The notes under the pieces: model-generated
Database searches by the model: none
What the model was told of the DNA's origin: nothing
What the model saw: the letters and a program-made list of their open reading frames with translations, nothing else
Source of the DNA: Mactromeris polynyma
Lineage: Eukaryota > Mollusca > Bivalvia > Venerida > Mactridae
Direction of reading: 5' to 3'
NCBI GenBank assembly: GCA_032209605.1
Contig: JASFXZ010000072.1
Coordinates: 744,001-808,000, forward strand
Length of the DNA stretch: 64,000 bases
Translations under genes and position numbers: made by a program
Shown here: positions 21,426-33,600 of the stretch, piece after piece
Position numbering within the stretch: position 1 is the stretch's first letter
How the letters are laid out: the number at the start of each line of letters is the position of its first letter

Positions 21426-22557
21426 TTCGAAAACATGTTGTTAAAAATTACCGCTAATTTCAAAGTGAAAGTAAACAAATCAAACACAAATGGGCAAATA
21501 AGTGGCATATTTCGTTAAATAACAGTTAAAAAATATTATTTACTTTAACATTCACTCCTGAAATGCCTTTTTGACGATACAATCAAAGTACAAATGTCCG
21601 AAAGACAAGCGAATGTACAGACAATCAGTGCGCGTAAGAAGACCGCATTGTGTAAACAGCAACGGATGTTTTAAAACCCGTCTGACCCGTACCGTACCGA
21701 TCAGGCCTTCTGTATCGGACCTGGCTGTTTTTAATCGGTCAGGTTCGACTGTCCCATGGGTATTCGCCATGACTGACTTCTGATGTAAAAAACCAATGTC
21801 ATTCTGGTATTGGCAGACAACTTACTTTCAACTTTCATAAGTTATTCTATGCCCTTATCATTCTTATTGTACAATCATGTTACAATGTGGGAATATTTAT
21901 CTCTCATTTTGCTTCCATTCTGTTACAGATCTACTACATTTTTATAAATCAAGAGGTAGCCTAAAAGAAAATGACATAACTCCTGAATCAAAAGTCAATC
22001 CTCCACTCCCTAAAGCTATAATATCTGAAATGGGGAGAAACTTGACGAGTTTCTAATATTAATTTACTGCTGTAAAAGACAGAGGAAGTGAAAGCAACAT
22101 GTATAGCCAGTTTTGTAACCAGTTTTCGCGACCCGGACGATTATCAAATTTCGAGTTGGATGCGAAGATAATTATCTATATTTTGTTGACAAAGAGAACA
22201 TTGTCTACAATTCAGATTTCCTGTAATGAAAACATCGTAAGAAGGTTATTTTATGCTTTTAAGCCATACTCGAATCTTCTTCCAAAACAGAAATCAAAAA
22301 CGTTCGGACCGTTGTTTTGTTTACCATAAAGTGATAAACTGATATTTCATCACATCCTCAGATCAGTAACAGTCTCTAAACAACATGCAGCATATATATG
22401 CCCAGATCAGTGCATTGATTGTGTTTTGTGACTTACGTCTGGTGCGATAAACAGACAGTTTGTCATTTCAAGAAAAGAACAACAACAACCGCACAGTTGT
22501 GTTAAAACCCTGTCATCCGTCTTGGCAATGTTAAAAATCACGTCAAGCGTATTACAC

Positions 22558-22682
22558 TGGAATTTTTCGTACAGTACCCTAACCCCCCCCCCCCGAAATT
22601 TTCTCCTCGGATTTATGTGTTTCACGAGAATGACCCCTGGTCGACTCAAATCCGCGGAAAATTCACATCCCTGATGCTGTGG
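22558..22682. repeat. Dispersed repeat, inverted relative to a copy at 46443-46560
   Basis: The reverse complement contains AGGGATGTGAATTTTCCGCG, GATTTGAGTCGACCAGGGGT and GAGGAGAAAATTT. Nearly the same words in direct orientation occur at 46446-46530. The copy here includes a run of ten Cs (22580-22595), a place where assemblies often err. Confidence 0.65.
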
Positions 22683-23671
22683 AAACCAAAGGATATTTTG
22701 ACCGTAACAATCACTGCAGTTAAAATCCATCCTCATGTCTACTGTAAATAATACTAGAGTACGGATTTATAAATAAAACAGAAAATGCATGTTTTTAGCA
22801 ATGATGTCACAATATCATATTAAGACTTTACAAGCACAAATGCAGCAATGACAGACGATCTATAGGGACTATTATCACGAAATGTGCATGTTCACTATAA
22901 CAGCTAGATACGCACAACAAATAAAGCACTCACAAAACTTGAAAATAAAAAAATACATCTCAAAATGCACCGACTCTCGAGTGTGACTTTCACAATGGAA
23001 CTGTATCTATAACTCTATGCAACCTAGGCTTACACACCTGAATCATGCAAATCAACAGTCTGAATTTATACTGAAAAATCAGCCAAAAAAGAGAGGGGAC
23101 AATCCATCAAACATGCATATAAAGCAAATAAGTCCACGTCATTTTCACTACAAATTCAGTACCATGCTCATCGCCATTTTTAATGTGTCACGTGACACAA
23201 CAATAATGCATTGATGAATGCAATATTTGTATCATTGTCGTCAACCAACAAATCAGTCTACGGGTCAAATGACATAATGCAGTCTCTCGAGTGACAGGAG
23301 TCCTTCGCGGAAGGCTGCATTTACATTGATAAAACTTAAGGGGTAGATCACCACTGCACATCAGTATTTTAAACATGTTTATTATGTTATAAAAACCGAC
23401 TTCTAAATAAAGTTTACTTGACCAGATGTAGAGAAACTTAGCAAAAATAAAATTCCACATGCGAAGGACATGGCCACACCCAAAAGCACATGGAAACATG
23501 AAAATATACATTTATACCAAACTGACCAGGAGGTACACACAGAAAAGCAACTCCAAACTGACCATATAAATAAACACTGATCAAATATATACATATACAT
23601 GTATAAACCAAATTCTGAATTTTCCTTCTAGTTGTTTTATTGAGTCTCGAGGGTGAGATTAATTTCCCCTT

Positions 23672-24420
23672 TAAAACACAGGACTTTGTGTCTTATATAT
23701 TTAAAACACAGGACTTTGTGTCTAATATCTTTAAAACACAGGACTTTGTGTCCAATATCTTTAAAACACAGGACTTTGTGTCTAATATCTTTAAAACACA
23801 GGACTTTGTGTCCAATATCTTTAAAACACAGGACTTTGTGTCTAATATCTTTAAAACACAGGACTTTGTGTCTAATATCTTTAAAACACAGGACTTTGTG
23901 TCTAATATCTTTAAAACACACCTGACGTAGTGTCCAATATCTTTAAAACACAGGACTTCGTGTCCAATATCTTTAAAACACACCTGACGTAGTGTCCAAT
24001 ATCTTTAAAACACAGGACTTTGTGTCTAATATCTTTAAAACACAGGACTTTGTGTCCAATATCTTTAAAACACAGGACTTTGTGTCTTATATCTTTAAAA
24101 CACAGGACTTTGTGTCTAATATCTTTAAAACACACCTGACGTAGTGTCCAATATCTTTAAAACACAGGACTTCGTGTCCAATATCTTTAAAACACACCTG
24201 ACGTAGTGTCCAATATCTTTAAAACACAGGACTTCGTGTAAAACACAGGACTTCGTGTCCAATATCTTTAAAACACAGGACTTTGTGTCTAATATCTTTA
24301 AAACACAGGACTTCGTGTCCAATATCTTTAAAACACAGGACTTCGTGTCCAATATCTTTAAAACACAGGACTTCGTGTCCAATATCTTTAAAACACAGGA
24401 CTTCGTGTCTAATATCTTAA
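23672..24420. repeat. 30-bp minisatellite with two unit types
   Basis: About 25 contiguous units of CTTTAAAACACAGGACTTTG plus TGTCTAATAT. A minority type replaces AGGACTTTGTGTCT with CCTGACGTAGTGTCC; it occurs four times (about 23920, 23980, 24130, 24190), usually alternating with an AGGACTTCGTGTCC unit. One unit near 24236 is truncated. There are no spacers, so it is not CRISPR-like. Intergenic. Confidence 0.95.
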
Positions 24421-25216
24421 AAAATATCACTTAATGACAGTTTGTTTTACACAGAGAATTGTTCGTATTTTTTAACATTGGAATTATCATGTGAGTAGTC
24501 CTTAGTGGGAGGCAAAATTAAACCGTGGCAATAAAGGCGGGGGTCTGGTGATTCTCTCCGGGGGAATGCATATAAAAGTGTAATTGTGTTTAATTTTAAT
24601 AGCGATGAATTGAAAGCAAGGCAATTATTAATGCCCCGGAGCGTCACATAGCTGAAGAATGTCGAAGTAGGTGATTGGCACGTTTTTGTGTATAAACATG
24701 AGTGCCAGAATAGACTTTCAATATGCATTTAGAAGAACAGTGTATATATATCTATGTGATATTCATCATTTTATATAGTTTCATGCAATTCTTCATGCAT
24801 TCGTTTTATCTATTTATTCATATTAGTTTTGGTTGCTTTGGAATGTTTAACCGAGGCAGCTGCCTTGGTGTGCCTCAGCGTAGCTACGGGCCTGAGTAGT
24901 TATGGTGGATACTCTGTGGCAACATATTTTCTTTTTTAATGAAGTATCTTTGATGATTGATTAATTATAAATTTGAGCGAAGAATTTAAAAGCCAGTGAC
25001 GTAAATGTGCAGGTATTCGTCATGAAGCGCATCTTTCTGTATGTTTTGTTTCAAGCCCTCACGGGTAACCTTTAGTAACTGGTGTCTCTTAAAAGTGTAT
25101 GTTTCTATTGTTCATGTCTCTTTGTGCTTTTTGGGGTGATTGTGCCCTTTGTACATTATATTCATCATTTACTTTGTCTCACGAAAAGGCCTTTTTGATA
25201 TAAAAACAACGCTAAA

Positions 25217-25315
25217 TGGAAAGCATGGACATTACGGACCATATTTAGGGACATTACGGACAATTTAAAGGGACACTTCTGACCATGATTTTGGGACACT
25301 ACGGACCATGCTTAT
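25217..25315 (+). repeat. Cluster of GGACAYTACGGACC words (left)
   Basis: Four close copies of GGACATTACGGACCAT or variants (GGACACTACGGACCATG, GGACACTTCTGACCATG). The reverse complement of the same words forms a matching cluster at 27432-27480. Confidence 0.7.
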
Positions 25316-27167
25316 ATTAATGGCAAATGTTATTACTGTATGTCCTTCAGCTACTATATAAGTATGTATGATACTCCAGCATTTTTGACTTATATAATAC
25401 GTTACATATGAATTGATCTGTGTACAAAATGTTGATATTAGCAAAATGTAAGTAAGTACCTTAATTTACACTTGAAGAATAAAAAGTCCAATTGTATCCT
25501 TATCTTTTACGCTAAACACCACACATATGAAAATTAAAATAGTTTAAACAAGAAATATCTTTAAAAAAGATGATGATCGGCGCAATCTGAAGCAAGCAAA
25601 TTAGTTGCAATTTGAAGGTAAAGATTTGTTGTGCAACATAAAAAAATGCCGAGATGTTACGTTTGTTGGTCACTCGATTATGCTACACTATACATAGTAA
25701 CTCCGATACCTGTAAGGGGTGTGACTTCGTAGGAGATAGGATAAACTTTACTCCGTAGTGAGATTAGCCATATACAGTTTCGTCTGTTTTAATATGGTAC
25801 TTCAGTACTTGTTGTATCAGTCGTGAATCAATAAACTTGTTACATGCCGATTTATCTGATTAAAGCAATGCAAATATTCGTGACTGGTACAGAAACCCTA
25901 GAATCTTCTTGATTCAACGCCGGGCAATTTCCCTAAGTGTTGACTAACAACGCTACTCATTAGATAAATCTTGAAATATACTATAGATCTATAGAAAACT
26001 GATTTTGGTAGTTTTACAGTAATTCAGTGAATTTCGGTAATTTAACGTACCCTTTATCGAAAGGCTAACCAATCCGCGTCAATGTTACAAACGTTGTTCG
26101 GTTGAAGAGAAATTGCCTTGTTGGTTAACGTAAGATTTGATTGGCGTACACAACACTGATATGCAAATAGCAAAACCATGCTAGTACGACTGCGCCAAAA
26201 AATCAGGTCATTAAGAATGATACTGTGGAGGTGTGCCAGTCAAGATGTTTTACGCTTGCCAATTAAAGACTGCCATTATATTGTCTTTGGTGATATGCGG
26301 GTCATAATAACAAGTAATTATCACAAATTATTTACACTTTTGAACTTAAATTAGCAACTCACATAAAATTCCATAATACGTACACATAGTATTCTCTCTG
26401 TTTTAACTCTGTATTAATATTTCACCTAAACAGTCATGGTTTATCAAAATCATGAAAATTGTCATACAAACTACATTATGAATCTCTCTACACCATGCAC
26501 AAAACATTATGGCGTAACGGAATTTGACAATGGTCAATTAGCCGTTTTAAACATCAGTTTGCAAAGATTGCAACACACATTTAGTATTTTATTCAACAAA
26601 GGGTTTTATCTTTCATCCTCACAACTTCTTCAGTCTAAAAACTGAAAAGTTACACTACAATACCTTGCGCTTGTTGTATTCACTGTTCTAAATGAGGCTA
26701 TTCCAACCACCGTGCCGTGGATTGCGACGTTTGTAAACGTTGGCAGCATCGATGTGTATTGAGTGATGTGCTATTGATTGAAAATGTTAGACAAGGTGTA
26801 TATATATAGTGTATATGGTGACATTTTTTGATGCACTTTGTAAAATGAAAATGTCAGACTGCTTATAATACTCGCATTATTGTTTTATGAATTTTGTTGA
26901 TGTATATTTTATTGATTGCTGTGTGCAGGGTCCGTTATAGTTTGTTCCAGCTGTGTGAAATAAACTATTTCAATTTATAATTGTTTTTTTTCTTACATGC
27001 GTGACAATCGAAGAAAAGTTTTTTCACATTTCATTCATTAGGGATTTATTATTGTATTTAAAACATCTTGAAGGTCTATACGGGTCTCTAGCACCTGATA
27101 GAATGTGTCAATGGCCAATCAATTAGTCAAGAATTACTGAAATTTTCACAGTAAGTTGGGAAGGAAT

Positions 27168-27237
27168 TTGGCATGTGTCATATCACGGACATATAAACCA
27201 TGGTGGAATATGCTTTGTATGTCCGTGGTCATGTCAA
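27168..27237. repeat. Hairpin-forming inverted repeat
   Basis: CATGTGTCATATCACGGACA on the left pairs with TGTCCGTGGTCATGTC on the right around a short loop. Contains the same CGGACAT word as the flanking clusters. Confidence 0.55.
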
Positions 27238-27431
27238 GATGAGCAATAAATTTAAAAGTTAAAATACGGATATACATACAATAAAATTCTATTCTTGTTC
27301 CGTGTATTAAAATAAATTATAAAGATTACAACTACATATAACTAGTATAACAAGTATTTAGTTACAAGTATTTATTAAAATATGAAATTACGAGGAGAAT
27401 AATTTTAAAACAAATTGTAAACAAAAAATTT

Positions 27432-27480
27432 AGATCATGGTCCGAAGTGTCTGGTCCGTAATGTCCGTGGTCCGAAGTGT
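27432..27480 (-). repeat. Cluster of GGACAYTACGGACC words (right, inverted)
   Basis: Reads CATGGTCCGAAGTGTCTGGT then CCGTAATGTCCGTGGTCCGA, which is the reverse complement of the words at 25217-25315. It lies about 100 bp before the TCP1 start codon, so it probably overlaps the promoter or leader. Confidence 0.7.
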
Positions 27481-27578
27481 CCTGACACCAAAGCTGAAAC
27501 GGACGGGACAGGACCGATTTTTATTCCGGATTGCGGTTTCCTTTAAACGGTCTTTAGCTGTACCATACATGCACAAAC

Positions 27579-27651
27579 ATGGCGGACACAAACTCACTAC
27601 TGACTGTCGGTGGCGACCGAACAACGGGCCAGTCTGTAAGAACTCAGAATG
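27579..27651 (+). CDS. TCP1: TCP1 exon 1
   Basis: Encodes [20 protein letters not shown] then RTQN, ending in phase 1 before GTAAGT at 27652. It matches the conserved GDRTTG...RTQNV start of CCT1. A weaker upstream ATG at 27569 opens a 28-codon frame that overlaps the start. Confidence 0.95.
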
Positions 27652-30600
27652 GTAAGTGGTTAATTAATGTCTATTTCGTAAATTTGCTTGATTTTCTTTA
27701 AATTGGTCTAACATGTTGCTATTTCTTCCTCAGAACACCGAGATAACGACGCTCGAATATTCGTGAATAGAAACACATGGTCTGGAATGTTCCATGTAGT
27801 GGGTGGGGTATGAACTGTTGTTATGGAAATGAATTAATCGTTTGTCACGTTTGTTTAACTGGTGTTGGAAGTATTTATCCTTATTCAGTTTCACTGTTGT
27901 TTGTTAGCAAAAATCGATTTGTGATGTAATTTGTTAAATCAACGAACTCGCCATGCATGTCAAAACGTGTAGGAAAAAATTCATTTGACACTTTAACCAC
28001 ATGCTGTCATTTCATTTATGATATGCCAGTAATTTACTCAGTTATATAATAAAGTTAAGGAAATATAAACAACATAGTAACGGTTGTATTAAACTGTTTA
28101 ACAAGTCCAAGTGTTGTGAAGAACTACCAGATTTAGTTTTCAGTTGGCAAAAGTTATTAAATTATTTATCTCTAGAAGCATTTTCACTTTTTTAGTTTTT
28201 ATTTGATTAAAATCCCTTGTAAGATTCATTATGTCGAATGAAATCACAAGAAATTAAGTCTGTCGTTTTACAATGTCCAACCATGAAGTGATTATGTGGT
28301 CGATTCAACAAAAATCACAAGTGACAGTTCAAAACTTCATACTATTTTCCTGTCCAAATATGAGACATATATTCCCTCTGCAGATGTGTAACATCAGAAA
28401 ATGCAAGACATGCATCACAGATTTCTCAAAGCACACCTTATAGAAATGTTGTTTTCCCATTGGTTGATTAAATTATCATCAAATCAAAAGCATGGTTTTA
28501 TTCACTGCTTTAATGGCTGTTGCAGGCACGACCATTTTCCACGGATTTTTAGACAATTTATGCCATCTAAGATGCTTAATAGCCAGGAGCTTCATCGGCC
28601 CCCAGGACCTCTTGCCGAATTTTCTGCTGGTTTTGAAATTTTGCATTCTCATGCCTGCAGTATTGTGTCATCTGCCTAACAGTAATGAGGATAACATATA
28701 TCAAGTGTTTATATGCAGTCATGGCGAATGACTTCCAGGACTTGTCAGACATTCGGTCTGACAACCTTGGAAAACTTGTCAGACCGAATTACTTATCACA
28801 TTTAGCATACATGCAGTCTTACATAAAATGTGACTTTGGGGTTGTCAAAATAATTCCATTGACAACTCTCGAAATATTAAGATATTTAGTTGAATCGTAA
28901 CGCATTGAACTCGAAAAAGAAAACACACACATTCTACATCTATGTGTTAACATAGTTCTGTCGGCCATGATCGTTATCATCGGACCACAGTTTCATGATC
29001 AAGTTAACCATGACTCACAATGTCGTATCCCCTTTCAACTTGCTCTAGAGTTCTGTTTATCTTAGAGTATATACGTTGGGGAATAGAAGCATGTACTGTT
29101 TCTTACTTGCTTTAGTGTTTACACTTCAGTGACTGAAACGATGCAAACACTGTTTCTTTTAGTGATTTAGGTTTCTGGCGAAAGTAATCTTTGGTCTTCA
29201 TTGACCCTTATTTTACTTGCCTTGAAAATGCTGAAATATTTTACTTGTCTTGAAAATGCTTAAACTTGTCATTTTAGCATATATGTATTAATTGATTTAT
29301 TTCCAGTTATGGCTGCATCTTCCATAGCAAATATTGTGAAGAGTAGTTTAGGGCCTGTAGGTCTAGATAAGATGTTGGTGGATGATGTAGGGGATGTAAC
29401 TATCACTAATGATGGTGCAACCATTTTAAAACTTCTGGAAGTGGAACATCCTGCAGCTAAAGTACTTGTAGAATTGGCTGATTTACAGGACCAGGAAGTT
29501 GGTGATGGTACAACATCAGTAGTAAGTGCTCATGGTGTCTTGAACATGTTTTTCAAAATATAACTTTCAGATTGTTTATTGAATTTTTGAATAAGTAAAT
29601 ACACTTAAGCTTACATATTTGTCAATTGGGCTAAATAGATCTATCAGTGGTCATGTAAATCGTCGGAAATCACCAGTCTGATCAAAACAAGTTGCGTGGT
29701 AAGAAGTCTGCTCGCACAACATGTAAATCACTTGTCCAAAATAGTAATAAAGACTTAATTGACTTACAAGTTAGATTCATTCTTTGAAATGATGGTCCGA
29801 CTTTGTAGTCTTTTGCTTCTGTACAATTTTGATTCTCATTGGCGCCAATTTAACAAAAAGTACTTATCCATTCTGACCACAGCCACATTTTTACTTACCC
29901 CTGACATCAGACAAGTGTTGTAAGTCACAGGCTGAGCTATTCTCTGTATATCTGAAGTTTTATCGTATTTATTTTGGAAACATATTAGGTAAAATGATGA
30001 TGCTAAATATCGCTTGCTACAGTTATTTATGTGTGTATTTTACTTTGTTCATTGTAGGTCATAATTGCTGCTGAATTATTGAAGAATGCAGATGAGCTTG
30101 TCAAACAAAAGATACATCCTACATCCATTATCAGTGGTTATAGATTAGCTTGCAAGTATGTCATGTTGTAACTTGATGTGTTTTTTCTCGCTTTTGAGGT
30201 CATCATTAAAAATTGTTTGTTGGTTTAACTCTACTTGGTGGATTGGCAAGTAGGTTATGTGTTATATATTGCTTCTTATGGTAATTAAGGTTTCAACCAT
30301 TAATATGCAGTCCATTTTAATCCATACTTGAGACATATAAGATGCATTTATAGTAGGGACCATTGTCAGAGGTACGTAAGTTTGTGTTACGCCAAACAAA
30401 CAATTTGAAAGGATGGCTGAATGGAATGAGGGGGTAGGGGGGGGGGGCTATGAGAGCTGGGAAAGGGGTGTTGTACATGGAAAACATAGGATTATGATGA
30501 TGCATGTGACATAGTGTACATGTGTGTTTCCAAACCCAGTTTTCATTAACATACAGCGTAAAGAAACAATGTTTGACTTTATTTATGGGGAATCTCTGTT

Positions 30601-33600
30601 GTTTGATATTTTTACGTTGAACATTTGTTCATAGGAAACATAATACTAATAGGACGAAGTTGAAGACGTAGCATTTTTTTTGTGCAAAAAAGTTAGTTGT
30701 ACGGGGATTTCATTTAGAATTGGGTAAAATAGATCATTCTCAGTGAGTGTTTAAATGACTGGTACTAGGCTCTACAGTTAAATGGCTGGTACTAGGCTCT
30801 ACAGTTAAATGGCTGGTACTAGGCTCTACAGAAGTTGTACACTGTTATCATTTGAATTTAGTGTTTAAACTGCTTTTGATAAAAAATTGTTTTTTAAACT
30901 TAATGTACACTTTTAAGTTCGAATGTTGGGGCATTTTAAAGTGCATTATGATATAAAGTAAAACCTCAATAATAAGACCACCCTTGGGACCCTTGAAAAC
31001 GGGTCTTAATATTGAGGTGGTCTTTTAATGAGGTTTTACTGTATTTACACTTCTAAGGATACTTGTGTATATCCATGCAGTGCTGAATTGCTGAAAGAAG
31101 CATTTGCTCTTGAGACTTGAATGATGTTGGCATAATTTGATACAGAGAAATCCGGAAAACATGAATGAGATATACAAATTTAATAAATGACAGGGTATAT
31201 ACAGAGTAATAAAACATTACTATGAGTTGTTTGGATTTGATATTTGAGAGCTGTTGTCAGCCGTGTACTCCATGAAGCTGTAAACTTGTATATACAGAGA
31301 GCTGTTGTCAGCCGTGTACTCCATGAAGCTGTAAACTTGTATATACAGGGAGCTGTTGTCAGCCGTGTACTCCATGAAGCTGTAAACTTGTATATACAGG
31401 GAGCTGTTGTCAGCCGTGTACTCCATGAAGCTGTAAACTTGTATATACAGGGAGCTGTTGTCAGCCGTGTACTCCATGAAGCTGTAAACTTGTATATACA
31501 GAGAGCTGTTGTCAGCCGTGTACTCCATGAAGCTGTAAACTTGTATATACAGGGAGCTGTTGTCAGCCGTGTACTCCATGAAGCTGTAAACTTGTATATA
31601 CAGAGAGCTGTTGTCAGCCGTGTACTCCATGAAGCTGTAAACTTGTATATACAGAGAGCTGTTGTCAGCCGTGTACTCCATGAAGCTGTAAACTTGTATA
31701 TACAGGGAGCTGTTGTCAGCCGTGTACTCCATGAAGCTGTAAACTTGTATATTCAGGGAGCTGTTGTCAGCCGTGTACTCCATGAAGCTGTAAACTTGTA
31801 TATACAGGGAGCTGTTGTCAGCCGTGTACTCCATGAAGCTGTAAACTTGTATATACAGAGAGCTGTTGTCAGCCGTGTACTCCATGAAGCTGTAAACTTG
31901 TATATACAGAGAGCTGTTGTCAGCCGTGTACTCCATGAAGCTGTAAACTTGTATATACAGAGAGCTGTTGTCAGCCGTGTACTCCACGAAGCTGTAAACT
32001 TGTATATACAGGGAGCTGTTGTCAGCCGTGTACTCCATGAAGCTGTAAACTTGTATATACAGGGAGCTGTTGTCAGCCGTGTACTCCATGAAGCTGTAAA
32101 CTTGTATATACAGAGAGCTGTTGTCAGCCGTGTACTCCACGAAGCTGTAAACTTGTATATACAGGGAGCTGTTGTCAGTCGTGTACTCCATGAAGCTGTA
32201 AACTTGTATATACAGGGAGCTGTTGTCAGCCGTGTACTCCATGAAGCTGTAAACTTGTATATACAGGGAGCTGTTGTCAGCCGTGTACTCCATGAAGCTG
32301 TAAACTTGTATATACAGGGAGCTGTTGTCAGCCGTGTACTCCATGAAGCTGTAAACTTGTATATACAGAGAGCTGTTGTCAGCCGTGTACTCCACGAAGC
32401 TGTAAACTTGTATATACAGGGAGCTGTTGTCAGCCGTGTACTCCACGAAGCTGAAAACTTGTATATACAGGGAGCTGTTGTCAGCCGTGTACTCCACGAA
32501 GCTGTAAACTTGTATATACAGGGAGCTGTTGTCAGCCGTGTACTCCATGAAGCTGTAAACTTGTATATACAGGGAGCTGTTGTCAGCCGTGTACTCCATG
32601 AAGCTGTAAACTTGTATATACAGGGAGCTGTTGTCAGCCGTGTACTCCATGAAGCTGTAAACTTGTATATACAGGGAGCTGTTGTCAGCCGTGTACTCCA
32701 TGAAGCTGTAAACTTGTATATACAGAGAGCTGTTGTCAGCCGTGTACTCCATGAAGCTGTAAACTTGTATATACAGAGAGCTGTTGTCAGCCGTGTACTC
32801 CATGAAGCTGTAAACTTGTATATACAGAGAGCTGTTGTCAGCCGTGTACTCCATGAAGCTGTAAACTTGTATATACAGAGAGCTGTTGTCAGCCGTGTAC
32901 TCCATGAAGCTGTAAACTTGTATATACAGGGAGCTGTTGTCAGCCGTGTACTCCATGAAGCTGTAAACTTGTATATACAGAGAGCTGTTGTCAGCCGTGT
33001 ACTCCATGAAGCTGTAAACTTGTATATACAGAGAGCTGTTGTCAGCCGTGTACTCCATGAAGCTGTAAACTTGTATATACAGGGAGCTGTTGTCAGCCGT
33101 GTACTCCATGAAGCTGTAAACTTGTATATTCAGGGAGCTGTTGTCAGCCGTGTACTCCATGAAGCTGTAAACTTGTATATACAGGGAGCTGTTGTCAGCC
33201 GTGTACTCCATGAAGCTGTAAACTTGTATATACAGGGAGCTGTTGTCAGCCGTGTACTCCATGAAGCTGTAAACTTGTATATACAGAGAGCTGTTGTCAG
33301 CCGTGTACTCCATGAAGCTGTAAACTTGTATATACAGAGAGCTGTTGTCAGCCGTGTACTCCATGAAGCTGTAAACTTGTATATACAGAGAGCTGTTGTC
33401 AGCCGTGTACTCCACGAAGCTGTAAACTTGTATATACAGGGAGCTGTTGTCAGCCGTGTACTCCATGAAGCTGTAAACTTGTATATACAGGGAGCTGTTG
33501 TCAGCCGTGTACTCCATGAAGCTGTAAACTTGTATATACAGAGAGCTGTTGTCAGCCGTGTACTCCACGAAGCTGTAAACTTGTATATACAGGGAGCTGT

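Larger units (their letters stand above)
18702..23635. other. Intergenic region between the divergent genes, left part
   Basis: No protein gene is supported. It must contain the untranslated first exon and promoter of the PHF3/DIDO1-like gene, which I could not place. Repeats seen are an inverted-repeat element at 21007-21160, a palindromic dispersed repeat at 21355-21420 and a dispersed repeat at 22558-22682. Short open frames here look random or lie in repeats. Confidence 0.5.
24421..27578. other. Intergenic region upstream of TCP1
   Basis: No gene is supported. It contains two clusters of GGACATTACGGACC-type words in opposite orientation (25217-25315 and 27432-27480) and a small hairpin at 27168-27237. 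The TCP1 promoter should lie at the right end; no TATA box or heat-shock element is convincing. Confidence 0.5.
27652..29306 (+). other. TCP1 intron 1
   Basis: Contains a palindromic dispersed repeat at 28718-28790 and one copy of a repeat family at 29028-29100. No other feature is recognised. Confidence 0.6.

Noticed and set aside
22407..22736. 109-codon minus-strand frame
   Set aside because: Overlaps a dispersed repeat also present inverted at 46443-46560 and includes a homopolymer C run.
23637..24430. CRISPR-like look of the 30-bp repeat
   Set aside because: Units are contiguous without unique spacers, the context is an animal genome, and no cas-like gene is present.
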